Assembly (NCBI GenBank): GCA_013397845.1
Contig: VZTG01009363.1
Span: 1,176,352 to 1,240,351, forward strand
DNA length: 64,000 bases
DNA from: Melanocharis versteri
Taxonomy: Eukaryota > Chordata > Aves > Passeriformes > Melanocharitidae
Direction: 5' to 3'
Shown piece after piece: positions 12,050-23,000 of this stretch; the first letter of the stretch is position 1, and every line of letters begins with the position of its first letter. The position numbers were made by a program, and so were the translations under genes. The notes under the pieces were generated by a model. That model saw only the letters and a list, made by a program, of their open reading frames with translations. It ran no database searches and was not told where the DNA came from.

Positions 12050-12385
12050 CAAAATGGGAATGACAAGTATAAACAAGAAGCTGGAGAGGGACTGTTTACA
12101 AGGACAGATAGTGATATAAAAATGGGAAATTACATTAGTATGAAGGAGGAGAGATTTAGGTTAGATCTTAGCAAGAAGACCTTTTCTCAGAGGGTGGTAA
12201 AACACTGGAACAGGTTGCCCAGAGAAGCTGTCAATGACCGACCACCGGAAGTGTTCAAGGCCGGGTTGGACTGGGCTTTGAGTGACCTGGTCAAGTGGGT
12301 GGTTTCCCTGTCCACAGGAAAGGATTTGGAACTAGATGATCTTTAAGGTTTTTCCCAATCCAAACCACTCAGTGATTCTATGAAA
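12050..12385 (+). mobile_element. CR1 LINE 3' end
   Basis: This is the 3' terminal part of a CR1 retrotransposon in plus orientation. Hallmarks are 'cagagggtggtaaaacactg', 'gaacaggttgcccagagaag', 'gaactagatgatctttaagg' and the terminal 'gtgattctatgaa' near 12370-12382. An open frame from 12122 to 12346 is part of the CR1 3' region and not a host gene. The copy is 5'-truncated, as most CR1 insertions are. Confidence 0.93.
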
Positions 12386-15300
12386 ATGCATAGAGTGATG
12401 GGAAAAAAATACCAGTATACCAGCAATGTCACCTTGTCAAGTGCATTACAGAATTTTTTGGTGTCCTAGAGCCATGTTTTGATTCAGATGTGTGCCTGAA
12501 TCTGTTCATTCTAGGGAGCAGCATTTTTTGCAGAAGATCATCCATGTGGTAGGACTAACACAGTGTCTCTTTTATCAGCCAGTCACTAGGACTAGGATGT
12601 TTTGGAGAGCAACCCAAGAGAGTAGGTGCTGATCATACTGTACAGGTTCAGCTGTGATTTGTGCTGTGAAAGGACTCCTTTTCAGAATAAATGGTGCTTC
12701 ATTAGAGTGGGATAAATTTGGCAACAGGAAAGAGGACTAAAAAAAATTCGGCATTCACCTCAGGCCAGTAAACAAACAAACAAAAAAGGCTCTTGACTGT
12801 GATGAATCTAGATTTTTGCACCAGTTTCAGAATACTAGGGTGGGCAGAAAGATGTTCCACTGAATGGTATTGGTCTTCCTTGAACCTGTCTTTCCTTTAA
12901 TTGAGATGTTCCACTGAGCACTGTGAAGCATGGAATTCAATTAGCTGCTTTAAAATGGAACAAAATGGAGCATGAAACAGCCATATAGAGCTAGCTTGTG
13001 ATTTCAGCTTGAGAGAAAATGATAGGGGCGGTAATTTGTGTGGAAAAAAAAAAAAAGCTGCCACTACAGCCAGAATTTAGCAGTCAGGAGGCACAGGCTA
13101 CCCAAGCAGCCTGAGGGCATGGGGAATTAGGGAACATGTTACTTGGAGCTAAAATTACCACTCCATAACAATTTTCTGGGGCTCTATTCTCAGATAGCCA
13201 TTTTTCCAGAGATGTGACAAATAAGCGATATTCACATCCACAGTTGCGTTTGTACCTGTTTAGAGGTGCATGTGGGCTGCAGCAGCTAAAACTGTTTCTT
13301 TCTGAATATTACATTAACCTTTTGCATGAGAATGTAAGCTGTCTTGTTTTCCTTAAATTCAACCTGCCTTTCATTGAATTTGTGCATTATATTTAAAGTT
13401 GGGTTTATGGTGTTGTGTAATTTATTGTGGTACCAATGAAATATCAAAAATCTCTGACTGTATGTTTATTGATCTGTCTACTGTTCAGGTCTCAAATAGA
13501 ATTAGGTCCCATGGCCTTTCTAAATACTAGGCAAACTATCAAATTTAGACTAGCAGAACATTCTTAAAATGCTGTAATATATTTGCAAACTCAAAGAACT
13601 CAATCCTTTTGGTAAGGCCACATCAGCATAATAACAAATTTGGAAAAAAAAGGCAAGAATATATTTTTCATGCTGATGAAATATAAAAGTGGTAAAAGTA
13701 ACTTTCTTGTAGACAAAAAATTACCCTGAAAAATTGTTAGTGAAAGAAGAAATTACATATAGATTTTAAGCGTCCACCATTGATCAACATGATCATAAAC
13801 TGTTAGGTTAAAATTATCACTGAGTAGCGACATCACTACATCACTAATCCATCTTCACACTTTAGTTTTGTCGCAGGTTAATTTTTTTTTTCTAAAGAAT
13901 GTGGAGGATTACAATGTTGTATAAAGAGAGAAGTAGAAAATGCAAGCCAAACCAAAAAAAAGGCCAAAGGCAGTGCCCAGGGGGAAAATGAATGAAATCC
14001 ATTTACTTTTTTGAAATATGAAACAGGTCTGTAACATAGCAATATATTAATTTTCTTTAGGGTGGGGGAAGGGAAAGAGATGCAAAGAAAATATTCATGA
14101 GCTCAATCACTCACAGGCACATCCAGATTAAAAAAGATAAATTTCTCCTGGGAGTTTTAATTAACAAGGCACTGACATTTTGCCTTCAAATCAACAAGCT
14201 TAGGTTTTCATATTGAAGCCTGAGAACCTTTTTACATTTTCTCCCTGTTACACTCATTTGAAGGATCTACACTTTCTTCAAATAATTCACGGAGGGGGAA
14301 AAAAAGGACTGTAATATAAAGGGGGGAAAGCACGTTATTAAACCTCTTACTTCACACACTAAGATAATAAATATCCCACAGAATAAGAAGACTGTTTTGG
14401 ATTTTGGAGCAGACACTTGTACAGTGTCAGATTTCTGAAATGGAGTCTGCCAATGTAGGGGCCACACCAGGTCACTGCACTAGCACGCTCACGCCTAGAA
14501 GGATGCTTCAATCAAGCACAAGCCCAAATGACTAAAGGGAAAATTCTAAATTGATAGCTCTAAAGGTCATGAGGAACAAATTCAAGTTGGGAAGCAAAGT
14601 AATCAAAAAAGCTCGGTACAGAAACATTGTCATTCCTCAGCTTAATGAGTCCTTTACAAGAGAAAATGAGGGGAGAAGGATGAAAGTAATTGCTAGTTAT
14701 GTGTTGAGCTCTCTGTGGTTTTGGTGCCTCCTAGGATGGCGTTTAGTTGAATGGCTAGCTGTGATTTGGAGGAAGGTGTTATTGGTGATTTTCATTTTGG
14801 ATAATCCTCCCCTGGCTTCAGCCACAGAACATGACCTCTTTGGTGAACTATAACATCAGTATAGTTTTATTCAAGTCAAAAAGAGGAACTGTGCCCATTT
14901 TCCATTATTTCCTCCTCACTCTCATCCCTTTTCTTTTGTTTGTTTGGGAGTTTTTTATTGCTTGGATTTTCATGTGCATTGGAAAGAGTAGAAAATACAA
15001 AAGAGATTGGAAATAACCTCACATGAACCCCATACAGATAAATAACAGTGACTTGTTACAATTCTTGATCTTAGCCCTGTTTTGAAAGAAAGAGATAGTT
15101 TGTCCCTACATACAAATAAATACTTTCTATCCCTTCTCATTTGGTTTGACACTATGCTGTTCTTACTTTGTCAGACTGTTCAAGACTGAGACTGAAATGA
15201 GGCAAGAGAACCACAAACTATTTTAGCTTCCTGAGAAAAGAAGAGCTATCACACATTGAGGTGCATGGGTATTTCTCTTTTCTCATGCTTCTGTTGACAG

Positions 15301-16434
15301 ATTAAATTTATTTGGTCTAGCTACTTTCATTTATTCAGAGAAGTGGCTAATGTAGAATGCGACAGCTGAGAAATGCTTGACAGCACTGAAGTTCTTTGCT
15401 AGAGGTAAATCCTCAACTGGTATAAGCTGGCAAAGCAATAAAAAAATAGTGGAGCAAGACCAGCTTTTGACAACAGAAAGACCATAATTTCTACAGATAG
15501 AAAAGCCTTATAGCTGCCTCAGGTTTTCCTGCCTGAAGGTGGTACCACTTCTCTATACTCTGTAGTACTTTGTACTATATGATGTGGGTTAATGACTACA
15601 CAGGGTGCAGAAAAGTTGCCTGGAAGTAACTGCAAGTCCCTGATGAACTATTTTGAGTGAACATTGTGCTTGCTTTCTAATCTAAGGGTAAAAAATTACA
15701 ATTTAAATAGTAAAATGTGCTCACAACGGTGGGCACATCTGCTCTGTTTCTGAATTAAACTCTGGGTGGAGAGCAATATAGTATTTCTTTCACCTTAATT
15801 ACAAGTTGTGCCATCTTCTTTCTAAGCAAGTACACACAGATGAGCCTTCTCCAATGTCATCGTAAATTTTTTGACATGTAAAAATGACCTTTAAAAGTGA
15901 AAAAAAGAAAGAGAAACCTGACAAGCCCTGCAAGCTGCACACCATTTACACAAGAACTCTGTAGAATTTACTCTACCTGTGCCATCTGCTTATACTGGTA
16001 TCTAGAGGGCTGTGTTCATTGAAGAAAGGGCAGAGTTGACAGAAAATGCCTGTCGTCATTTCAGAAGATTCACAGAAAATAGTTGGGACTTTTTCAATCC
16101 AAAGTCACACACCTTCTCTTCTTGGATAAGGTCAGAATAACACCTAATGGAAAAAAGAAGCGGCACTTCATGAGATCCCAGTACTGGAAAAGTCCCTCTC
16201 CATGTCAATTTACAATGACAATTCAAACACTGCTGTGAAGCCTGGTTTCTGAAATAGTTCAGTGCAAGCTCATCAAAACAAATTTAGTTGAAAAGGCTTT
16301 TAGTTATTGTCCTGAATTTCACAAAAAATACTGAGATACTTAGTTACCATGACACAAATACTGCTGTGCCAAAGCCCAAAGTGAAAAGGGGCAAAACAAC
16401 ATTTTTGGACATTATCAGCATAGAAGTTTTGACA
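12386..16434. other. Unique non-coding stretch with A-rich tracts
   Basis: A (AAAC)n run lies at 12769-12788 and an A13 tract at 13044-13056. Otherwise the stretch is AT-rich DNA with no repeat family I recognise. Weak exon-like minus-strand pieces were seen near 14349 and 15178 and are treated as chance level. Confidence 0.5.
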
Positions 16435-16985
16435 CATTCGAAAGACTGATGCATCCACGGGTGCTGAGAGAGCTGGTGGACACCATAGAAAGGCTCCTCA
16501 TAACCATCTTTGAAAGGCTGTGGAGACTGGGAGAGGTGCCTGAGGACTGAAAGGAAGCAAATGTCACCCCAGTCTTCAACAAAAGGCAAGAATGAGGACC
16601 CAAGGAACTACTGACCCACCAGCCTCACCTCAATCCCTGGGAATGTGATGGAGTGCCTTGTTCTGGAGGCCACGTCTATCCACAGGGATGACAAGAAGCT
16701 GATCAGGAGTAGTCAGCATGGATTCACTAAAGGCAAATCTTACTTGACCAACCTGGTTGCCTTCTACAATGACACAACCACCTGGATTGATGAGGGGAGA
16801 GCAGTTGTCTACTTCAGCTTCAGCAAAGCTTTCAACATTGTCTCGGATAAACTCAGGAAGTGTGGGTTGGATGAGTGGACGGTGGGGTGGATTGAGAACT
16901 GGCTGAGTGACAGATCTCAGAAGGTCATAATCAGTGGCACAGAGTCTAGTTGGAGGCCTGGCACAACTCATTGTGCCTCAGAAGC
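16435..16985 (+). mobile_element. CR1 LINE reverse-transcriptase fragment
   Basis: This plus-strand CR1 piece comes from the reverse-transcriptase part of ORF2. The readable frame at 16645-17022 includes RSSQHGFTKGKSYLTNLVAF, then FSKAF, then RKCGLDEWTVGWIENWLSD and VISGTESSWRP, a run characteristic of CR1. The segment before it (16441-16640) is the adjoining upstream part with a stop and frame breaks. In the FSKAF motif the residue before the first F is S, where the catalytic aspartate of RT motif A is expected. Several residues just upstream also seem deleted, so the enzyme would be inactive. Similarity stops near 16985, before the YxDD motif. There is no 3' end, so this is an internally cut or rearranged copy. 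Confidence 0.9.
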
Positions 16986-18466
16986 ACTTAAGAGTTACGG
17001 CCACAGGAGGAGAGTCCTCTGACTGAGTTGATTAGCTTGAAGTCAGAATTAGTTAAAACAGGAAAAGCACCAGAGATGACCTTCACCACATACTCTATTT
17101 CCTGGCACTCGTTTAGTTTGGCACCCAAAAACCCCATCTGAATAACCTGCAGTAAAGATCTTCCTCACTTCAGATGTGTTAATATCCTTAGTGCATTCAT
17201 TTCCTTCTTTCGCTTCCTTGCCTGAGTTTTTTCTGTTACCTATCTTGAGTACATTTTCATAGCACAATCATTTTATTCAGATCCCTCCTAAAACTCACTG
17301 TTATCCATGATGCAATGATCACAAACCATGCCCGAGTATCAACATGTTTTCTTTTCATACCACTTCTAAGAGTGGGATTAAGAAAATGGAAAACAGAAAA
17401 GGTAACACAAAGCTACAAAAACTTAGTATTAATTCCTTCCTTAAGCTTTCCCAGGGCACCTTATTTTATCTGTGTGGGTTTTTATGATTAATTCTCTCCA
17501 CATCACTCAAAATCTTTACTCGTATTGAATGCAGTCTGAATATCTCACTGAAGCTTAACAATATATAATAATAAGTCTGTAAACAGAGACAGCAGGAATT
17601 TTGAAATATCAGCAAGCTCACTGATTCCCAGGATTTTGTTGTTGCCCACAGATATGCCAAAACCGAAATTACTTTTTCAAACTAAAAAAGAGAAAACCAT
17701 TATGATCAGAGTTTTGTGCTTTAGCTGCTTATCACTCTAACACATCACAAGTGTCATGAAAGATATAACTCTGGAAGGCCAATCCCAACTAAATTTAAAG
17801 AGAAGGGATTTGAAAGTTTTTGTCCAAGAAGTTTCTAGGCTCTATCAGTTTCTAGAGGACATTTGCTCTGGACTTGAGCAAATCCAGAGTTCGTTAAGTA
17901 GAATAATTCAGCTCTGTTCTCATTTCTTTTCTTTCTTGGTTAATTATTCAGCTATGTTTGGCCAGTCAGAGTTTGGGTTGTGACTTTTTTTGACCAGACA
18001 CAGAGGTTGCAGAGCTTTTCTATCTGGCACATGATTGGGAGTTTCATTTCTTTTGGGGTGAGACCACTAGTGAGCTGCTGATTGTTTAATTTCAGTGATT
18101 TTTTTTGTAGCTTCCCATGAACTGTCTGGTTCTGTCTCCCCTGGTGGGTGCTGAGCTGGATGGGGTTTGGATCTTCTGGCATTGGGAATTCAGGTTTCCC
18201 TGGATGGATGCATATGACTTTGAATTTTAAAGTGTATGTGTGTTTTGAGCACGGGCTGGACCGCCCTGATATGCTGAATACAATTTAAAAGAAAAGGTTC
18301 GGCTTTTGTTTTACGTAGTGTCAGCCAGAGAGATAGAAAAGGAGCAATAGGTATGTACCACACCAAGACTCGCCTGGCATCTCCCTGCCCTCCTCTTCAC
18401 ATCTGGTGTGAAGCAATCACATCTGGTCAATGGGAAAACTAAGTGTTCCAGAATTCAATAACTTAC
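16986..18466. other. Unique non-coding stretch
   Basis: No repeat or RNA gene was recognised. Short overlapping open frames only. Confidence 0.5.
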
Positions 18467-18605
18467 CTTGATTGTTGACGTGACAGCTGATGTGCGAATG
18501 ATGTGGTAACCAGGAATGGCATCAGTGGTAGATAGGAATGTTTTGATTCCAAGACTGAGGAAACCTGCATAGCTGGTCTTGTCAGGTGTGCCCAGCAACT
18601 CCATG
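18467..18605 (-). other. Best exon-like segment in the window, unproven
   Basis: On the minus strand this 139-base segment has a good acceptor (gtctttgtgctctgactcag) and a near-perfect donor (ATCAAG then gtaagttatt). One frame is open from end to end: one base, then 46 codons, ending in phase 0. The peptide contains GFLSLGIKTFLSTT and DAIPGYHIIRTSAV. About half of its third codon positions are G or C, slightly above the local base composition. I do not recognise the family. The words 'TT..IPGY.I' loosely recall the YbjQ/UPF0145 fold, but that is too short a match to lean on. It lies 100 bases from a CR1 tail on the other strand. It is either a real internal coding exon of a minus-strand gene or one of the one or two chance segments expected in a window this size. 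Confidence 0.3.
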
Positions 18606-18689
18606 CTGAGTCAGAGCACAAAGACACTTGTGAAAGTTGAGTCTTTCTGCAAATGGCTTGACTTGTTCTCACCTAAGCCTGGGGAGGTC

Positions 18690-18775
18690 CAGTCCAAGGT
18701 CAGGGGCATCTACAGTTGGACTCAACGAGCCTAAAGGTCTTTTCCAGCCCAGCTGATTCTACTGCTCTGTGAATA
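18690..18775 (+). mobile_element. CR1 3' tail fragment
   Basis: 'cctaaaggtcttttccagcc' followed by 'tgattctactgctctgtga' is a decayed CR1 3' terminus in plus orientation. Only the last 80 or so bases are recognisable. Confidence 0.7.
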
Positions 18776-20085
18776 TCCTTGTACAAATGCCATCAGAGCC
18801 AACAGGATAAAGGCTGCTTTTGACCTGTTATTCACACACAAGGAAGAAGTGATAGCAAATGTGGCTGTAGATAATGGTTTGGGTTGCAGTGACCATGAAA
18901 TTATTAACTTCAAGATCCAGAGGATGCCTGGGAATCAGAACTGCAGAGTTAGGAGTCTGAGCTTGCAGACTGAATTTTTTAGAGAATTTCTAAATGGAAT
19001 TCCCTGGAAACTAGCTGTGAGGGAGGTAGGTGCCTTGGCCATTTGGGATGATTTCATAAAGAAACTTACTGAGAGCTCAGGAAAAACCTATTCTGTTGCA
19101 CAGAAATACTGGGAATCTCAGTGAAAAGTCCACTTGTCTGAGTACAGAGGCCCTCCATGAAATAATATCCAAAAAAGAATCATACAAGAAGTGGAAATGA
19201 GGATGAGCAAAAAAGGAGGATATGAAAGCATTGTTACAGCACTTGTGGACAACATCAGAAATGACAGTGCTCATATTAAGTAAAAATAGGGATATACTGA
19301 ATAACGGCAAAATATTTCACAGGATTGCTCAGAACAAAAGGTTGCAGAAGATATTTTGCCATGGACAAATGGGAAAAAACCAGGCTCATAATGGCTGATA
19401 CAGAAATGATTGCAGCAAAGCCTGCTCCCACACATCTCAAATACCAGGCCAGTCAAGGAAATAGAGGGTCAACCAGTAGTGGAGGGCAACATTCTTAGTA
19501 ACTGTTTAAGGAAGATGGATGCATTCAAACCCATGGGGCCAAGTGGAATCCAACCAAGGATGTTAAAAGAGGTGACTGGTACACTGCCCACCACCTCTGA
19601 AAAAAGTGGGTATCAGAGGAGGTCTGTGATGATTGGAAAAAGACAACGATATGCCCATCTTTAAGAAAAATGAGAATTCAGGAAACTACAGACTCATCGG
19701 CCTTACCTGAAGCCCCACAAACACGCAGAGGACAAAAAGGCAATCTGAAGTGGTCAGGATGGGTTTACCAAAGGTAAATTATGGTTGGTCAGCTCAGCCC
19801 CATTGCCTTCTATAGTGAAAAATAAGCTTTCTCTGTGGGCATAGCGAGAGCTGTGTATGTCATATCGCTCAAATATCACAACATTTTTTACATCCACAAG
19901 AGCCTCCTAAGCAGGAAATAGTAGTCTTGGGCTGCACAAAGTGCTAGATGGGCTGCAAATTTGGCCAGACCTCCAAGTACAAAAAGTGCAATATCCATTT
20001 TGTGGCTGGTGACTAGAAATATACTTCATATATCAAAACTGGGGCCAGTGTTGTTCACTTTATTTGTTGATGATGTATAATGATA
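18776..20085 (+). mobile_element. Old CR1-like LINE: endonuclease and reverse-transcriptase body
   Basis: This is a highly diverged plus-strand LINE. The readable frame from about 18811 to 19124 gives the end of the apurinic-type endonuclease, including DLLFTHKEE and the conserved LGCSDHEI segment. The SDH triplet is the C-terminal catalytic motif of this endonuclease fold. Later pieces (about 19460-19680 and 19690-20085) fit the linker and the start of the reverse transcriptase. They include a 'ggtttaccaaaggtaaat' stretch equivalent to the GFTKGK motif and 'ttcactttatttgttgatgatg' near 20055. Frames change several times and stops are frequent. It is far more decayed than the copy at 16435-16985 and so represents an older insertion or family. 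The 3' end is missing. Confidence 0.82.
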
Positions 20086-23000
20086 CATAAAGTAGGTCCC
20101 GGAAAATGGCATCCTTCATGAGAAGGTGTGGCTGACAGCCCAAAGCCCAGAGCTTCAGTCTGGAGGAAACTTGCAAGGCAACAGAACCTCACAAAGCTGT
20201 GTTGACATTTTGTGATTAGACTCATACATTGATTTTTGTAATGTTAGGAACCTGTTGTTACTATCAGAATTCTGCTGGAATACGTTACCAGCTTTAATAT
20301 AAGTTATCATTTCATTTATTGGTCTTTTTTTTCAGTTTAGATTGGACTTACTAAAAAAAATGTAACTCTTTAACCATTTGTTGTCCAAAATTAGACAGTC
20401 CTTTCTGAGTTTTCATGTATTTGGGTTTGTACCAAAAAAGTGCTTCATGAGTATGTTTTTTCTCGCTTGTAGTACCATCATGAAATATGGCATTTTTAGA
20501 TTCTATGCATCAAGTTTGCTCTTTTCAGAAACACCTAGTTTGGTCCATTTCTTCATGTAGCTGTCTATTGCCACATGTCTAATTGGCTTCTGGTTTGTCT
20601 AGGTGAACTTTTACAATGTCAAGCTAATTTTGAAAATGTATGTTTCCTTTAGGAGTGTCTGCAGCCTTGAGAGAGTAGACTGAATCCTGTATCAGCTGCC
20701 AATGTTTTTCTGCATAAAAGAAAAATCAACAAGTCCAATAGTTTAAATGGATTGGTTTCCTGACCACATTAATTTGCCTTGTGGCTTGAGGCCAGCAAGG
20801 CATTTAAGCATGAATATAAATTTAAATGTATAAGAAGACTCATTCAGTAAGAGCTATAATCACATTCTTACACATTTTGTCTTTATGAGTTCAAGTAAGT
20901 TCTGGATTAAATGTAAACAAATATATGGGAGATAAAAACATTATCGAACAAACACTGTACAGAGTTTTTAAGTGTTTTGTTACCGCTTGTGGACAGAGTA
21001 CCCCAATTTTCTTTCAACACATCTGCATCTAAGAAGATGGAAATTTTCACTTTAAGAAGCATACTGTGTCTGAAGCATTAATTTCAGTGTCAACATCAAT
21101 TACAGGATGTTACTCAAAGTGTTTTGTTATCACTGTTATCCTCTAATTAGATCTCTCAATTTTTTTTCTTGTTTTTCTGTTAGAAATTATAACAAACTCA
21201 ATGGTTTTTCAATGTTATTGTCACAAAGTTCTTGGATAGCATTAATCCCAACCAAACTGTTAAGGAATTTCTCTCATGTCAGTTTCAATCAAGTCCTTTT
21301 CACCTCTGTTACAGGATCAAACCCACCTCTCCTGTACCTCAATTTATAACAGCTGTAACTCATGACATTTTTACACTTCTGAGAGGAGCAGTCATTATTC
21401 TTCAGAGCTTTGCTTGTACTCTGAAGAGTTTTCTCTTTTATATTTTTTTGTTATAAATGCCACTACTACTTCCTCGAGGTGGTGGTTCAATTATTGTGAG
21501 ATACAGTTGCTCAGAGGACCACAATTTCAGTAAAAAGGAAATCATCAGATCATGAAGTAAACTGGTATAAGGAAAAAAAATGCCATTATGTTTCTGTAAT
21601 GGCATTCTGTATTCCAGTAGAGAGACTAACGTTTCTTTTTCATATTTGAAGTGTCTAAATCATGTGTGTGTCCGTGTGCATGAAGAAACACAAAGAAAGA
21701 CAGTGAGACTTAAAGCTATAACTTACCCTTCTCATGATGTAAGCATTTATGTCATCATTGGAAGTATTGTACTATTTCAAAATTGCAAGAAAATGCCCTA
21801 GGGAAAATCTTCGCAGAAGACAAAATTTTCTGTGGATCAAAAGAGCAGCAGAATATTATCTTGAGCAGAAGACTGTGCTTTATATAAAATGCACAGAGAG
21901 CTCTCGACAGTAGCATTGACTCACAGAAACTACATACAGTTTAAAGACATGAAAGAGATAAAGAAGATCAGGAGATAACACAGCCTTGTAGGGCAAGCAC
22001 TTTTCTCCCCTTCTGAATAAAACTAGGAAATTCCCCTAAAATCGTCTTTCACTGATCCCAGCATAACATTGGCAGCAACCTTCCAAAAATAATGTACAGT
22101 TATCAAAATGGTAACACTGCCCCTTTAGAACTTTGCATTTATAATGTCAAAATCTTGTTAAGAACGATAAAAAATATATTAAATATTCAGCAATATTGAC
22201 TAACCATGACAATGAATTTTGTTACCTAGGCTGTTGGATACAGTAAGGCCTTATCAGTGGGACTTCAGTCATATCTAGCAGAGACCTTTGGAGTACTTTC
22301 CTTCTGGTATTTTGCCTTAGCATGAGCACCATAATGTGCATGAAATATATCTTTCTTCTGCCTTCAAGACAAAACCGAACTCTGCTTTTGCTGTTGCAGA
22401 AGTATGATGCTGAGATGCAGAAAGTGAATTCAGGAGGTGTCTCAAAAATACCTACCTAGGAAGATTATCCCTTGGACACCAGTAGAATTATAATAGTTAT
22501 TATTATGTACTTGAAACACTATAAGAACCAAGGGAAGTATAATTCTGCCTTACACACCAAATAATCTCAGAAAGGCCCAGGGCTCTACACATATCAAGAT
22601 TCTGTCACATCAGGATGCCCTGCTTTACCTTTTACTGCAACGTAGAGCAGGCTGAGAGGCCTGATCCTCTGGGGAATTCTTGTGGATTATATAGCAGATA
22701 CTCAGGCCCAAGAAGCTCCCAGAAAGACTCTTTGATGAAAAGAGAGAATTCAATAAACATCAAAATATAAAACATAGTTAGGAGTTACATAAATTCGAAC
22801 TCACATGTTATTTCTGCAGCTCTTACTGAAAAACTGTGTTGTTTCCACATTTTCAGGAAGCATGCTGAAAAAAATAACCAGAGAGCATTCAGAGAGAAGC
22901 TATGTCACTCTGTAACACAGAAGTCTGAAACCCTGCTCTATTTACTGTTCGAAGAAAGTGATTAGGTTATGCCCCAGACTCACCAAAAATGGCATTTTCA

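Noticed and set aside
14349..14450. Minus-strand open segment ending at a gtaaga donor
   Set aside because: The acceptor is ambiguous and the peptide is hydrophobic with no known motif. It is at chance level.
15153..15230. Minus-strand acceptor and donor enclosing about 25 bases near 15178
   Set aside because: The splice signals are good, but the segment is too short to judge and its phase fits none of the other candidates.
16344..16971. Minus-strand open frames of up to 113 codons
   Set aside because: They are antisense shadows of the CR1 reverse-transcriptase fragment.
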